Shown here in pieces: positions 17,973 through 27,344 of a stretch of 64,000 nt of DNA. The DNA is from Pelagibacter sp047722505. GTDB taxonomy: Bacteria > Pseudomonadota > Alphaproteobacteria > Pelagibacterales > Pelagibacteraceae. A model generated the notes under the pieces. The model made no database searches. It was not told the origin of the DNA and was given only the letters and a program-made list of their open reading frames with translations. The translations under genes were made by a program, and so were the position numbers. The stretch spans positions 1,178,001 through 1,242,000 of the forward strand of contig NZ_CP159814.1 of assembly GCF_047722505.1 (NCBI RefSeq), in the 5' to 3' direction. Positions within the stretch are counted from its first letter, which is position 1, and each line of letters starts with the position of its first letter.

Positions 17973-18934
17973 TTATGATTTCTTGTTTTTTTTGAAAAAT
18001 TAAGGTCTAGTAATCCTTTGAGTTCAGAAAATTTCTTATTATTAGAAATTCTTAATTCAATTAATTTCCAAGCATAAGGAATTAATTTTAAATATTGATT
18101 TTTCTTATCCCTCACTGCCAATCTTGTAAATATCCCAATAATTTTCATATTTCTAAGAATAGATAAAATTTCAAAATCACTAAGTAAAGTGGTTTCGTTA
18201 ACTTTTTTTTTATTTAATTTTAGATAATAACGGTAAATTTTATCTTTAAATATTTTATCTGTCTTAAATCTAACGTCGTCAATTAAGGAAGCTAAATCAT
18301 AAGTCCTATTTCCAATTAAAGCATCCTGCGAGTCGAGAACTCCTATTTTATTTTTAAATTTCATTAAATTTGACACATGAAAATCCCTATGAACAAAAAC
18401 TTTTTCTTTTGATTGAAGTTGCATTAGTAAAAATTTAATTTGTTTTTTTATATCAATTTTGAATTTGGTTAATTTATTTTTTTTTACAAATTTTTTTGCA
18501 TACCATTCACAGAATAAATTTGCTTCGTTAAATAATTTAACATTATCATAAATTGGAATTTTATAAGTTTTTCCTTTAAAGTTTTTAAATTGATTTTGTT
18601 TAATTTTTTGAATTACACCAAGTAAATCAACAGTTTTTTTGAAGAGTCTTTCTCTTTGTTTCTTATTTTTTTTTAATAGACTAAAAACTGAGTCGTCTCC
18701 AAAATCTTCAATTTCTATATAATTTTTTTTGTAATTTTCACTATAAAGCTTAGGTGCTAAAACTTTATTTTTAATTAAAAGACTATTTATTGCATCATAT
18801 ATTAACAAGTTTTTCTTCTTTTCTTTAGAAGCAAAAACTATGATTGATTTTTTTTTTGATGATAACTTTCTATAAAAAGATCTAAATGATGCATCGCCCT
18901 TAATTTTTCTTAATTTATTGTTAGTTTGCAACAT
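17969..18934 (-). CDS. amgK: APH-fold sugar kinase, AmgK-like (anomeric MurNAc/GlcNAc kinase family)
   Basis: A 321-residue phosphotransferase related to aminoglycoside and choline kinases. The catalytic loop reads VFVHRDFHVSNLM, followed by the metal-binding Asp in GVLDSQDALIGNRTYDLASL. The N-terminal GDASFRSFYR matches the family's nucleotide region. AmgK phosphorylates the anomeric carbon of MurNAc or GlcNAc during cell-wall recycling. It is sandwiched between tsaE (directly abutting) and murU (4-base overlap). Very lysine-rich, as is usual for low-GC genomes. The family is clear, the substrate is inferred from context. Confidence 0.78.
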   Translation of the reverse strand: MLQTNNKLRKIKGDASFRSFYRKLSSKKKSIIVFASKEKKKNLLIYDAINSLLIKNKVLAPKLYSENYKKNYIEIEDFGDDSVFSLLKKNKKQRERLFKKTVDLLGVIQKIKQNQFKNFKGKTYKIPIYDNVKLFNEANLFCEWYAKKFVKKNKLTKFKIDIKKQIKFLLMQLQSKEKVFVHRDFHVSNLMKFKNKIGVLDSQDALIGNRTYDLASLIDDVRFKTDKIFKDKIYRYYLKLNKKKVNETTLLSDFEILSILRNMKIIGIFTRLAVRDKKNQYLKLIPYAWKLIELRISNNKKFSELKGLLDLNFSKKTRNHK

Positions 18935-19396
18935 TTATTTTTTATTTTTAACTCCCTTAATTGTTAAATACCTTTTATTTAAATCATCATTATATTCAAA
19001 AAATAAATCAATTTTGTTATCAATAGTTTTTTTTATTTTCTCAGGCCATTCAACTAATGTGACAATTTCTTCTTTATTTTCAAATAAACCAATATTTTTT
19101 ATCTCACTATAATCAGTTAACCTGTACAAATCATAATGCTGAATTGTAAAATTTCCAACATCATATTCATTTACTAAATTAAATGTTGGGCTAGTAACTT
19201 CAGTTAAATTTATTTTGTTTAATTGTTGAAGATTATGAATGATGTGTCTAATAAATGTTGTTTTTCCTACACCTATTTCTCCGTGAAAATAAGCTACATC
19301 TCCTTTGCAAAGTGTTCTCGAAAATTCTTTAGCTAGCCCAGATGTTTTATCTTCTAAGGAGATATCTATTTTTTCGCTATTAGTAGCGATAAGCAT
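18935..19396 (-). CDS. tsaE: tRNA threonylcarbamoyladenosine biosynthesis ATPase TsaE
   Basis: About 153 residues from the ATG at 19396; a TTG at 19423 would add nine residues. TsaE is the small ATPase that supports TsaD-TsaB in making t6A at position 37 of ANN-decoding tRNAs. The P-loop GEIGVGKTTF sits near residue 40 and TSPTFNLVNEY is the family's switch region, followed by HYDLYRL. Either start lies inside the 3' end of ahcY, so translation is probably coupled. The amgK-like gene follows immediately. Confidence 0.88.
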   Translation of the reverse strand: MLIATNSEKIDISLEDKTSGLAKEFSRTLCKGDVAYFHGEIGVGKTTFIRHIIHNLQQLNKINLTEVTSPTFNLVNEYDVGNFTIQHYDLYRLTDYSEIKNIGLFENKEEIVTLVEWPEKIKKTIDNKIDLFFEYNDDLNKRYLTIKGVKNKK

Positions 19397-20666
19397 CTGG
19401 CTTAAATGGACCTTCTGTTTCAACGCTTATATAGTCAGCTTGGTCTTTTGATAATTTTGTAAGTTTTGCTCCCACTTTTTTTAAGTGAAGCATGGCTACT
19501 TTTTCATCTAATGATTTTGGTAACACATAAACTTTATTTTCATAATTTTTATGATTATGCCAAAGCTCAATTTGTGCCATTACTTGGTTTGTAAATGATG
19601 CGCTCATTACAAAACTTGGATGTCCAGTTGCACAACCTAAATTCACTAATCTACCTTTGGCTAAAAGAATAATTCTCTTTCCATCAACTAATTCTATTTC
19701 ATCAACTTCTGGTTTTACTTCTGTCCATTTGTAGTTTTTTAAGGCTTCTACTTGAATCTCATTATCAAAGTGACCAATATTACACAGTATTGCTCTATCT
19801 TTCATATTTCTCATATGATCTGCAGTAACAATGTCTATATTTCCTGTAGCTGTAACAACAATATCTGCTTTACTTATTGCTTCATCCATTAAAACTACCT
19901 CATAACCTTCCATTGCTGCTTGTAGTGCACAAATTGGATCCGCTTCTGTAACCATAACTCTTGCTCCACTTTGTCTTAAAGATGCAGCGCTGCCTTTTCC
20001 AACATCACCAAAGCCTGCAACAATTGCAACTTTACCAGACATCATAACATCTGTAGCTCTTCTAATTCCATCTACTAAACTTTCTCTACAACCATACAGG
20101 TTATCAAATTTTGATTTTGTTACTGAATCATTAACATTAATAGCTGGGATCATTAATGACCCATCTTTTTCCATCTTATTTAATGCTTTAATTCCAGTTG
20201 TTGTTTCCTCTGAAACACCTTTTACATCCTTTAATAAATCTTTGTAATCGCTATGCATCATTGCAGTCAAATCACCACCATCATCTAATAGCATATTTGC
20301 TTTCCAGTCTTTTTTGCCTTCTATTGTTTGTCTTATGCACCATACAGCTTCCTCTTCAGTTTCACCCTTCCAAGCAAAAACTGGTACTCCTGCTTTAGCT
20401 ATTGCTGCAGCGGCATGATCCTGTGTTGAAAAAATATTACAAGAAGACCATCTAACCTCTGCCCCAAGTTCTACTAGAGTTTCAATTAAAACTGCTGTTT
20501 GAATTGTCATATGAAGACATCCCAATATTCTTGCTCCTTTTAAAGGTGCTTTTTCTGAATATTCCTCTCTTAATGCCATAAGACCAGGCATTTCACTTTC
20601 AGCTATTGAAATTTCTTTTCTTCCAAAATCTGCTAGTGATATATCTTTAACTTTAAAATCATTCAT
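19380..20666 (-). CDS. ahcY: Adenosylhomocysteinase (S-adenosylhomocysteine hydrolase)
   Basis: The 428-residue enzyme splits S-adenosylhomocysteine to homocysteine and adenosine, closing the methyl cycle. It shows the NAD-binding motif VAGFGDVGKGSA, the catalytic region NVNDSVTKSKFDNLYGCRE, and the C-terminal tail FKPDAYRY that reaches into the neighbouring subunit's NAD site. The length is the short bacterial/eukaryotic type. It lies 43 bases downstream of the ChvG-like kinase gene on the same strand, so it may be read through from there. It complements the SAM-regulated metX elsewhere in the window. Confidence 0.95.
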   Translation of the reverse strand: MNDFKVKDISLADFGRKEISIAESEMPGLMALREEYSEKAPLKGARILGCLHMTIQTAVLIETLVELGAEVRWSSCNIFSTQDHAAAAIAKAGVPVFAWKGETEEEAVWCIRQTIEGKKDWKANMLLDDGGDLTAMMHSDYKDLLKDVKGVSEETTTGIKALNKMEKDGSLMIPAINVNDSVTKSKFDNLYGCRESLVDGIRRATDVMMSGKVAIVAGFGDVGKGSAASLRQSGARVMVTEADPICALQAAMEGYEVVLMDEAISKADIVVTATGNIDIVTADHMRNMKDRAILCNIGHFDNEIQVEALKNYKWTEVKPEVDEIELVDGKRIILLAKGRLVNLGCATGHPSFVMSASFTNQVMAQIELWHNHKNYENKVYVLPKSLDEKVAMLHLKKVGAKLTKLSKDQADYISVETEGPFKPDAYRY

Positions 20667-20709
20667 TGCTCGGTTTTATACAATAAAAATTTGATTAATC
20701 AACTTATGA

Positions 20710-22248
20710 TTAGACTTTAGGGAACACAATCTCAACATTTGCACCTTTTTGGGTAATATTGTTTGAAGCACTTATGGTAGCACCATGAAGATCAACAAGA
20801 TTTTTTACTATATTTAAGCCTAAACCAGAGTGTTCACCAAAAGTGTCTGGCCTATTACTATAGAATCTATTAAATATTTTTTTTGTATCTGATTCTTTAA
20901 ATCCCTTACCTTCATCAATAACTTTCAAAATAATCTTATCTTTATCTTCTTTGTAAATTTTGACTGAGATTTTCTGGCTATCTTTACTAAATGAAATTGA
21001 ATTATCTAATAGATTTGCAATAATTTGTTCAATTCTATTTTCTATTCCACTGATAAAGTATTCTTCTTGATCATCTTGATCATTTAACATTATCTTAATT
21101 CCTCTTTTTGTTTCATAGATATTATTAAAATCATCCACTACAGATCTTGCAATTAACTTAAGATTAATTTTTTTCATTTTTTCTTTACTCAAAGCAACTT
21201 CATCTTTTAATATCTGGGAGTAATCAGTAATCAATCTTTCAATTCTTTGAACATCATGATTAAGAATATCAATTAGCTTACTTCTTTGTGACTGATTATC
21301 GTTCTCATGCAATAATTCAGACGCACTTTTTAATGATGTTAAGGGGTTTCTTATTTCGTGAACTAAATCTGTTGAAAAATTCTCTGCATGAGAAATTCTT
21401 TTTTGAAGTTCATTTGTCATATCATCTAAAGAATTTGACAAAGTTCCAAGTTCATCGTTCCTTCCCTTCAATTCATTTATATTTGTTTTTTTTCTACTCT
21501 TTTCTTTAATTATCTTGGTATATGCAACTAAACTTTTTATGGGTCTTAAAAAATATCTATTTAAAACAAAAGAAAATATAAAGATAACTATAGCTATAAA
21601 AATTACTGTTCTTAAAATAAAAGTTTTTCTTTCATCAATTGCTGATTTTATATCATTTGCATTTTCTGAAATTGCTAAATAACCGATATTTTTACCATTC
21701 AATGTAACATTTTTTACTGTTGTTAATAAAAATTGGTCATATCCTTCTTGAATAAAAGTAAAGGGTTTTCCGTAATCTTTTGACCATGAATAGTTTGTTA
21801 AAACATCTTTTAAAGAAACGGTTTTTTTTTTATTTATATTTTTAGCTTCAGTTATTTTATTGCTTTTTTCTTCATTTAAAATTTCTAGCTGAACTATATC
21901 TAGTCTATTTGAAAAAGATCTTGGATCTAAATCGAGTGTATCAGTGTCCCCAACTAAATTAAATTGATTATCAAATAAAATAACTCTATCTAGATTTTGA
22001 AACAAAAACCTTGTCGAAAATAAAAATCTTCTAATATCTTCTTCTTCAAATTTTATATTTAATCTTAAAATATGCTCAATAGTATTGTTTATTGTTTGAA
22101 TATGTTTGTTGGTTTTATTTTTTATTAAATTAGGTTTGACATTGCTAATATATAAAAAAGCCAAACTTCCAATAACTAAAAAAATTATTAAATTAATAAA
22201 TAAAAATTTTTTTAAAATAGATAGGCTTTTGAGAAAATCACCAAACAT
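20710..22248 (-). CDS. chvG: Sensor histidine kinase, ChvG/BvrS/ExoS-like
   Basis: A 512-residue membrane kinase: TM1 about 16-34, a periplasmic sensor domain to about 208, TM2 about 210-230, HAMP domain, then the dimerisation box DLVHEIRNPLTSL with phosphorylated H297, and a HATPase domain with N box (NLLDNSISFS), G1 (DEGKGF) and G2 (GEHSGLGL). The periplasmic domain and the partner at 22248-22955 identify the ChvG-ChvI type, which in alphaproteobacteria controls envelope, acid and carbon responses. It overlaps the regulator gene by one base. Confidence 0.85.
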   Translation of the reverse strand: MFGDFLKSLSILKKFLFINLIIFLVIGSLAFLYISNVKPNLIKNKTNKHIQTINNTIEHILRLNIKFEEEDIRRFLFSTRFLFQNLDRVILFDNQFNLVGDTDTLDLDPRSFSNRLDIVQLEILNEEKSNKITEAKNINKKKTVSLKDVLTNYSWSKDYGKPFTFIQEGYDQFLLTTVKNVTLNGKNIGYLAISENANDIKSAIDERKTFILRTVIFIAIVIFIFSFVLNRYFLRPIKSLVAYTKIIKEKSRKKTNINELKGRNDELGTLSNSLDDMTNELQKRISHAENFSTDLVHEIRNPLTSLKSASELLHENDNQSQRSKLIDILNHDVQRIERLITDYSQILKDEVALSKEKMKKINLKLIARSVVDDFNNIYETKRGIKIMLNDQDDQEEYFISGIENRIEQIIANLLDNSISFSKDSQKISVKIYKEDKDKIILKVIDEGKGFKESDTKKIFNRFYSNRPDTFGEHSGLGLNIVKNLVDLHGATISASNNITQKGANVEIVFPKV

Positions 22249-22955
22249 TAACTAACGTTCCATCTGTATCCACTACCATATCTTGTTTCAATCGCAGTGA
22301 AATCAGGGTCGACTTTTTTAAATTTTTTTCTAATTCTTTTAACATGGCTATCTATTGTTCTATCTTCTATATCCGTATCTTCTCTATAAGCAATATCCAT
22401 CAGTTGTGCTCGTTCTTTAATTATCCCTGGTCTTTTTGCTAATTCTTTAACTATTAAAAATTCTGTTGTTGTAAGTTTGTCTGGTAATTGTCTTCCATCC
22501 CATTCACATTCAAGTTGTGACGGATCAAGCTTAAGCTTTCCGTGTGAGATGATGCTTTTAGTTTCTTCAAGATTAATATTTATATCTTTTTTTCTAAGCT
22601 GGACTCTTATTCTCTCGATTAAAACTTTGATAGAAAAACCACCTGATTTTTTTATAAAATCATCTGCACCTAATTTTAATCCTAATAATTCATCTATTTC
22701 ATCGTCTTTAGACGTTAAAAAAATTACAGGTAAAGAGGTTTTTTTTCTCAATTTTTTTAAAAGCTCTTCCCCGTCCATTTTCGGCATTTTAATATCGATA
22801 ACAGCTAAATCAGGTGGCGTTCTAGCCAGTCCTATTAGAGCGCTCTCACCATCAATATAAGTTTGAACTTTAAATCCTTCTTTTTCAAGAGCAATACTTA
22901 TGCTTGTAAGTATGTTTCTATCATCATCAATTAGGGCAATTGTTTGTGTTTGCAT
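22248..22955 (-). CDS. chvI: Response regulator ChvI-like (OmpR/PhoB family)
   Basis: The 235-residue regulator has a receiver domain with acidic pocket (IDDDRNI), phosphorylated D54 in VIDIKMPKMDG, switch Thr/Ser (VIFLTSKD), and a C-terminal winged helix (ELAKRPGIIKERAQLMD ... VKRIRKKFKK). The N-terminus TIALIDDDRNILTSISIALE is typical of ChvI. Unusually, the invariant Lys-Pro pair at the end of beta-5 is altered: it reads ADDFIKKSGGFS, with S-G-G in place of Pro after K103. It is followed by the kinase gene with a one-base overlap. Confidence 0.88.
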   Translation of the reverse strand: MQTQTIALIDDDRNILTSISIALEKEGFKVQTYIDGESALIGLARTPPDLAVIDIKMPKMDGEELLKKLRKKTSLPVIFLTSKDDEIDELLGLKLGADDFIKKSGGFSIKVLIERIRVQLRKKDININLEETKSIISHGKLKLDPSQLECEWDGRQLPDKLTTTEFLIVKELAKRPGIIKERAQLMDIAYREDTDIEDRTIDSHVKRIRKKFKKVDPDFTAIETRYGSGYRWNVS

Positions 22956-23005
22956 AATCTACTTTAAAAATACTAAATTGTTCTAATTTAGGCAATGCTC
23001 AATAA

Positions 23006-25780
23006 TTAATGAAGTATTCCCCAATTATCACCTGTATTCACATCTACAGTTAAAGGTGTTGAAAATGTATGCAAATCACTTTTAGTAACGCTTGTCATTT
23101 CCTCTATAATAAGCGTGGTTATATTTTTGACTTCTTTTTCTGGAACTTCAAAGATTAGTTCGTCATGAATTTGTAATAATATTTTAGATTTATAGTCGTT
23201 TATATCGTTAAATTTTTTATCAAGTCTAATCATTGCAAGCCTCATAATTTCTGAAGCTGAGCCTTGTATTGGGGCATTAATTGCTGCTCTTTCTTGAAAA
23301 TTTCTAACATTAAAGTTTTTATCATTGATCCCATTGAAATGAGATCTTCTCCCAAAAATGTTATTCACATATCCACTTTTTCTACAGAACTTAATAGTAT
23401 TATCCATAAAAACTTTTATTTCTGGGAATTTTGCAAAGTATGCTTCCAGAAATTCATTCGCCTCATGATTTGAAACGTTGATTTGTTTGGCTAGACCATA
23501 TTGTGAAATTCCATAGATTATTCCAAAATTTATTGCTTTAGCTTTTCGTCTCATATCTTGGTCAACTTTTTTAATGTCAACATTAAATACTTGGCTAGCT
23601 GTAAGTGAGTGAATGTCTTCATTATTTTTAAAAGCTTTTTTTAATTCTTTTACATCAGCTAAGTCAGCTAAAATCCTCATCTCAATTTGATTATAATCTG
23701 CTGAAATTAATGTAAAACCTTTTTCAGATATAAAAGCTTTTCTTATATCTTTACCATCCTCAGATTTAATAGGAATATTTTGTAAATTTGGATCACTAGA
23801 AGCAAGTCTTCCAGTGGTAGTTGCTGCTAATAAAAATGAAGTATGCACTCTTTTTGTAGAGGGATTAATGTGCTCAGGCAAAGCATCTGAATATGTATTT
23901 TTAAGTTTTGATACTTGCCTCCAATCTAATACTAATTGTGGAAATTTATGTCCTTTAAAAGCTAAATCCTCAAGAACAGCTGCGTTTGTTGCAAAGCTTC
24001 CCTTTTTTGTCTTTTTGAGCACAGCTATTTTCAGTTCATTATAAATTATTTCACCTAATTGTTTAGGTGATGCAATATTAAAATTTTTTTTTGAAATCTT
24101 AAAAACTTCTTTTTCTAATTTGTTAATTTTTTTCTCAAACTTTTCAGATAGTGTTTTTAAAAATTTATTATCAACTTTTATTCCCTCAATTTCCATGAAA
24201 GCTAATATTTTGATTAATGGTTTTTCAAAAATCTCATAAATATTAGTTAATTTTTCTAATTTAAGATTTTTACTGAAAATTTTATATAACCTGTAAGTTA
24301 TATCTGCATCTTCAGCTGCATACTCCATTGCTTTATCTAGCTCAACATCACTAAAATTTATTTCTTTTTTACCAGCCCCAACTATCTCTTTAAATGAAAT
24401 AGTTTTATGCTGTAAATGAATTTCAGATAAAGTATCCATGTTATGACGATTTTTTCCAGCATCGAGAACATAAGACATCAACATTGTATCTTCCATTGAA
24501 TTCATTTTTATTCCCTGTTTAAACAAAACAATAAAATCAAACTTAATATTTTGACCAATCTTTTTTACACTCTTGTCTTCTAAAAGTGGTTTTAGTTTTT
24601 TAATAACAGTTTCTTTTTTCAAACATCCTTTAAACTTATGAGCAATTGGAATGTAACAGGCCTTACCAATTTTAGTACTTAATGAAATTCCTACTAAATC
24701 AGCTTGATGGGCGTCTAATGAACTAGTTTCGGTATCAATTGCTAGTTCTCCAGCTTCTTCTGCTTCGTTAATCCACTCATCTATTTCTTTTTCATTTGTA
24801 ATTAAATGATAATTCTTTTTATTTACGTTTTGCTGTTTTTTTTCAGGTTTTCTCTCACTTGCAATTTCTCCTAATTCAGGTTCTCCATATGCAGAAATGA
24901 CAGAGCTAAGAAGTCTATTAAACTCCATTTCTCTTAAAAATTTATATAGCTTATCTTTATCAATCTCCTTTAGATGAAATTCTTCTATCTTTCTTTCAAC
25001 TGGAGCATCCTTCATTAGTGTTACTAATTTTTTACTAATTATCGCTTTATTTTTGTTTTCTATAAGTGTTTCTCTTCGTTTATTTTGTTTTATTTCTTGA
25101 GCGTTATCTAATAACTTTTCTAAAGTTCCATACTTATTAATCAGTTCTGCTGCAGTTTTTACTCCTATCCCTGGAACACCAGGAACATTATCACTACTGT
25201 CTCCAGCTAAAGATTGGACATCAATAACTTTTTCAGGACCCACTCCAAATTTAGTCACTATATCTTCAGATGTTATAAATTTATTTTTCATTGGATCGAA
25301 TATACGAACGTCTTTTCTATACAATTGCATTAAGTCTTTATCTGAAGAGACTATTGTTACCTTAGCACCTTTTGCTAAAATTTTTTCTACATAGGTGGCT
25401 ATTAAATCATCTGCTTCATAATTTGGAAGGTCTACAGATGGTAAATTAAAAGCAACTACAGACTTTCTTATGTACTCAAATTGTGGTGCCAAATCATCTG
25501 GGGCCTCTGATCTATTAGCTTTGTAGTCTGAATAAATTTCATTTCTAAAAGTTTTTCTAGCTGCATCAAATATTACTGCAAAGTGTGTAGGTTTTTGAAG
25601 ATTTTCATTTGATTTTGAATCCTCTAATAGTTTAAATAGCATACTGCAAAATCCACTAACTGCACCAACAGGTAGACCATCACTTTTTCTAGTTAAAGGT
25701 GGTAATGCGTAATAAGCTCTAAAAATATAACCTGAACCATCTATTAAATAAAAATGGTCTGTTTTTTTAATTTTGTCCAT
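23006..25780 (-). CDS. polA: DNA polymerase I
   Basis: The 924-residue protein has all three activities. The N-terminal 5' nuclease (residues about 1-290) starts DHFYLIDGSGYIFRAYYALPP and includes the helix-hairpin-helix GVPGIGVKTAAELI. The 3'-5' proofreading domain keeps its acidic residues (LAIDTETSSL, IGQNIKFD, YAAEDADITYRLY), so it is likely active, unlike in Taq. The polymerase domain has motif A (LISADYNQIEMRILA), motif B (RRKAKAINFGIIYG) and motif C (LLQIHDELIFEV). It acts in Okazaki fragment processing and repair. It is divergent from the ABC ATPase gene. Confidence 0.95.
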   Translation of the reverse strand: MDKIKKTDHFYLIDGSGYIFRAYYALPPLTRKSDGLPVGAVSGFCSMLFKLLEDSKSNENLQKPTHFAVIFDAARKTFRNEIYSDYKANRSEAPDDLAPQFEYIRKSVVAFNLPSVDLPNYEADDLIATYVEKILAKGAKVTIVSSDKDLMQLYRKDVRIFDPMKNKFITSEDIVTKFGVGPEKVIDVQSLAGDSSDNVPGVPGIGVKTAAELINKYGTLEKLLDNAQEIKQNKRRETLIENKNKAIISKKLVTLMKDAPVERKIEEFHLKEIDKDKLYKFLREMEFNRLLSSVISAYGEPELGEIASERKPEKKQQNVNKKNYHLITNEKEIDEWINEAEEAGELAIDTETSSLDAHQADLVGISLSTKIGKACYIPIAHKFKGCLKKETVIKKLKPLLEDKSVKKIGQNIKFDFIVLFKQGIKMNSMEDTMLMSYVLDAGKNRHNMDTLSEIHLQHKTISFKEIVGAGKKEINFSDVELDKAMEYAAEDADITYRLYKIFSKNLKLEKLTNIYEIFEKPLIKILAFMEIEGIKVDNKFLKTLSEKFEKKINKLEKEVFKISKKNFNIASPKQLGEIIYNELKIAVLKKTKKGSFATNAAVLEDLAFKGHKFPQLVLDWRQVSKLKNTYSDALPEHINPSTKRVHTSFLLAATTTGRLASSDPNLQNIPIKSEDGKDIRKAFISEKGFTLISADYNQIEMRILADLADVKELKKAFKNNEDIHSLTASQVFNVDIKKVDQDMRRKAKAINFGIIYGISQYGLAKQINVSNHEANEFLEAYFAKFPEIKVFMDNTIKFCRKSGYVNNIFGRRSHFNGINDKNFNVRNFQERAAINAPIQGSASEIMRLAMIRLDKKFNDINDYKSKILLQIHDELIFEVPEKEVKNITTLIIEEMTSVTKSDLHTFSTPLTVDVNTGDNWGILH

Positions 25781-25830
25781 TAAATAATATTATCTTAATA
25801 ATTTTAAATACTATAAATGTATTAACACGC

Positions 25831-26760
25831 ATGATGCAAAAAAATATACTTTCTGTTAAAAACTTAAAAAAAATTTATTCAAGTAAACAGGCTGGAGATA
25901 ACCTTGCATTAAATGATTTAAACTTGGACGTGAAAGAAGGAGAAATTTTTGGTCTTCTTGGTCCTAATGGTGCTGGAAAAACAACATTTATAAATATTTT
26001 AGCTGGAACAGTGGTAAAAACAGCCGGGCAAGTTAATGTCTGGGGTTTTGACTTAGATAAGAACCCAAGACAAGTTAGAGCCTCGGTTGGAATAGTTCCT
26101 CAAGAAGTAAATCTTGATCCATTTTTTAGCCCAAGAAAATTATTAGAATTGCAGGCTGGTCTCTATGGAATTAAAGAAAAAGATAGAATCACAGATACGA
26201 TTCTAAAATTGGTATCCCTAGAAAAACAAGCCGACAGCTATGCTAGAAGTTTATCTGGTGGAATGAAAAGAAGATTGCTAATGGCTAAAGCTTTAGTTCA
26301 TCAGCCACCAATAGTTATTTTAGACGAACCTACGGCTGGCGTTGATGTTGAGTTAAGACAAAAATTATGGAAAAATGTAAAATTACTCAATGAACTTGGT
26401 GTAACAATCATTCTAACAACTCATTATCTTGAGGAAGCTGAGGAAATGTGTGGAAGAATAGGTATATTGAATAAAGGAAATATTGTTGCCCTAGACAGTA
26501 CTAAAAATTTATTAGATAGAATTCAAACCAAAAAAGTAACCTTTAAAACTGACATGAAGATTAATATTAACGATGATGATCTAGAATCTTTAAAAAAAGT
26601 TTCACACATAGATAATGAGGTTTGTGTTTCTTATGAAAAAAGTAAAATTAATATGGAAGAATTAATTAATTTAATTAAGAAAAATAATGTCAAAATTATA
26701 GATATTTCAACTGATGATGGTGATTTAGAGGATGTTTTTTTAAGACTAATAAAAAACTAG
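25831..26760 (+). CDS. ABC-2 type exporter ATP-binding protein without adjacent permease
   Basis: The 309-residue ATPase has Walker A GPNGAGKTTF, Q-loop VPQEVNLD, ABC signature LSGGMKRRLLMAKAL, Walker B VILDEPTAGVD and the H-loop TTHYLEEAEEM. The short C-terminal domain and the sequence resemble YadG/CcmA-like ATPases that pair with ABC-2 membrane subunits for export of lipids, polysaccharides or drugs. The next gene is bioY and no ABC-2 permease is adjacent, so its partner must be elsewhere. The start may be either of two consecutive ATG codons at 25831 and 25834. Confidence 0.85.
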   Translation: MMQKNILSVKNLKKIYSSKQAGDNLALNDLNLDVKEGEIFGLLGPNGAGKTTFINILAGTVVKTAGQVNVWGFDLDKNPRQVRASVGIVPQEVNLDPFFSPRKLLELQAGLYGIKEKDRITDTILKLVSLEKQADSYARSLSGGMKRRLLMAKALVHQPPIVILDEPTAGVDVELRQKLWKNVKLLNELGVTIILTTHYLEEAEEMCGRIGILNKGNIVALDSTKNLLDRIQTKKVTFKTDMKININDDDLESLKKVSHIDNEVCVSYEKSKINMEELINLIKKNNVKIIDISTDDGDLEDVFLRLIKN

Positions 26761-26792
26761 ATTATCACATTAATAAATAGTAATTTGTAGAA

Positions 26793-27344
26793 ATGGATCT
26801 ATTAAAAACAAACTCAATTCAAAAAGTATTAAAAACATTTATTCTAATTTTCATAGGAACGATGGCTTTGACTATTTCAGCTAAATTAAAAATACCATTT
26901 TATCCTGTACCTATGACAATGCAAACTTTTGTAGTTCTGTTTTTGGGAATTGCTTTTGGATATAAAATTGGCCTAGCATCTGTAGCAGTTTATCTTTTAG
27001 AAGGTATCCTAGGTATGCCCGTATTTTCTAACTCACCAGAAAAAGGTGTTGGGATAGTTTATTTTACTGGTCCAACAATGGGATACTTAATTGGGTTTTT
27101 ATTTGCTTCTTTTTTTGCAGGATATTTAAATTTTAATAAAAATATTTTTATAATTTTTGGAAAATTAATATTTTCTGTTTCAGTAATCTATGTATTTGGA
27201 GCTATTTGGTTGGGAACTTTAATTGGATGGGACAAACCAATTCTTCAGTTAGGAGTTACACCATTTTTATTAGCTGAATTATTCAAAATTTGCTTGTTAA
27301 CTATATTGGCTAAAAAGATTATTAAATTCAGAAAATTTATCTAG
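26793..27344 (+). CDS. bioY: Biotin transporter BioY (ECF S-component)
   Basis: The 183-residue membrane protein has about six hydrophobic segments and BioY hallmarks: IGTMALTISAKLKIPFYPVP, MTMQTFVVLFLG, and a PTMGYLIGFL stretch with the biotin-site residues. BioY binds and imports biotin, alone or with BioM and BioN; no bioM or bioN gene is next to it. It follows the ABC ATPase by 32 bases. That ATPase is not of the ECF type, so the two are likely just cotranscribed. It overlaps the convergent regA by eight bases. Confidence 0.85.
   Translation: MDLLKTNSIQKVLKTFILIFIGTMALTISAKLKIPFYPVPMTMQTFVVLFLGIAFGYKIGLASVAVYLLEGILGMPVFSNSPEKGVGIVYFTGPTMGYLIGFLFASFFAGYLNFNKNIFIIFGKLIFSVSVIYVFGAIWLGTLIGWDKPILQLGVTPFLLAELFKICLLTILAKKIIKFRKFI

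Noticed and set aside
22477..22860. Plus-strand open frame of 127 codons opposite chvI
   Set aside because: It is antisense to an intact response regulator with clear motifs; the translation is low-complexity and unlike any known family.
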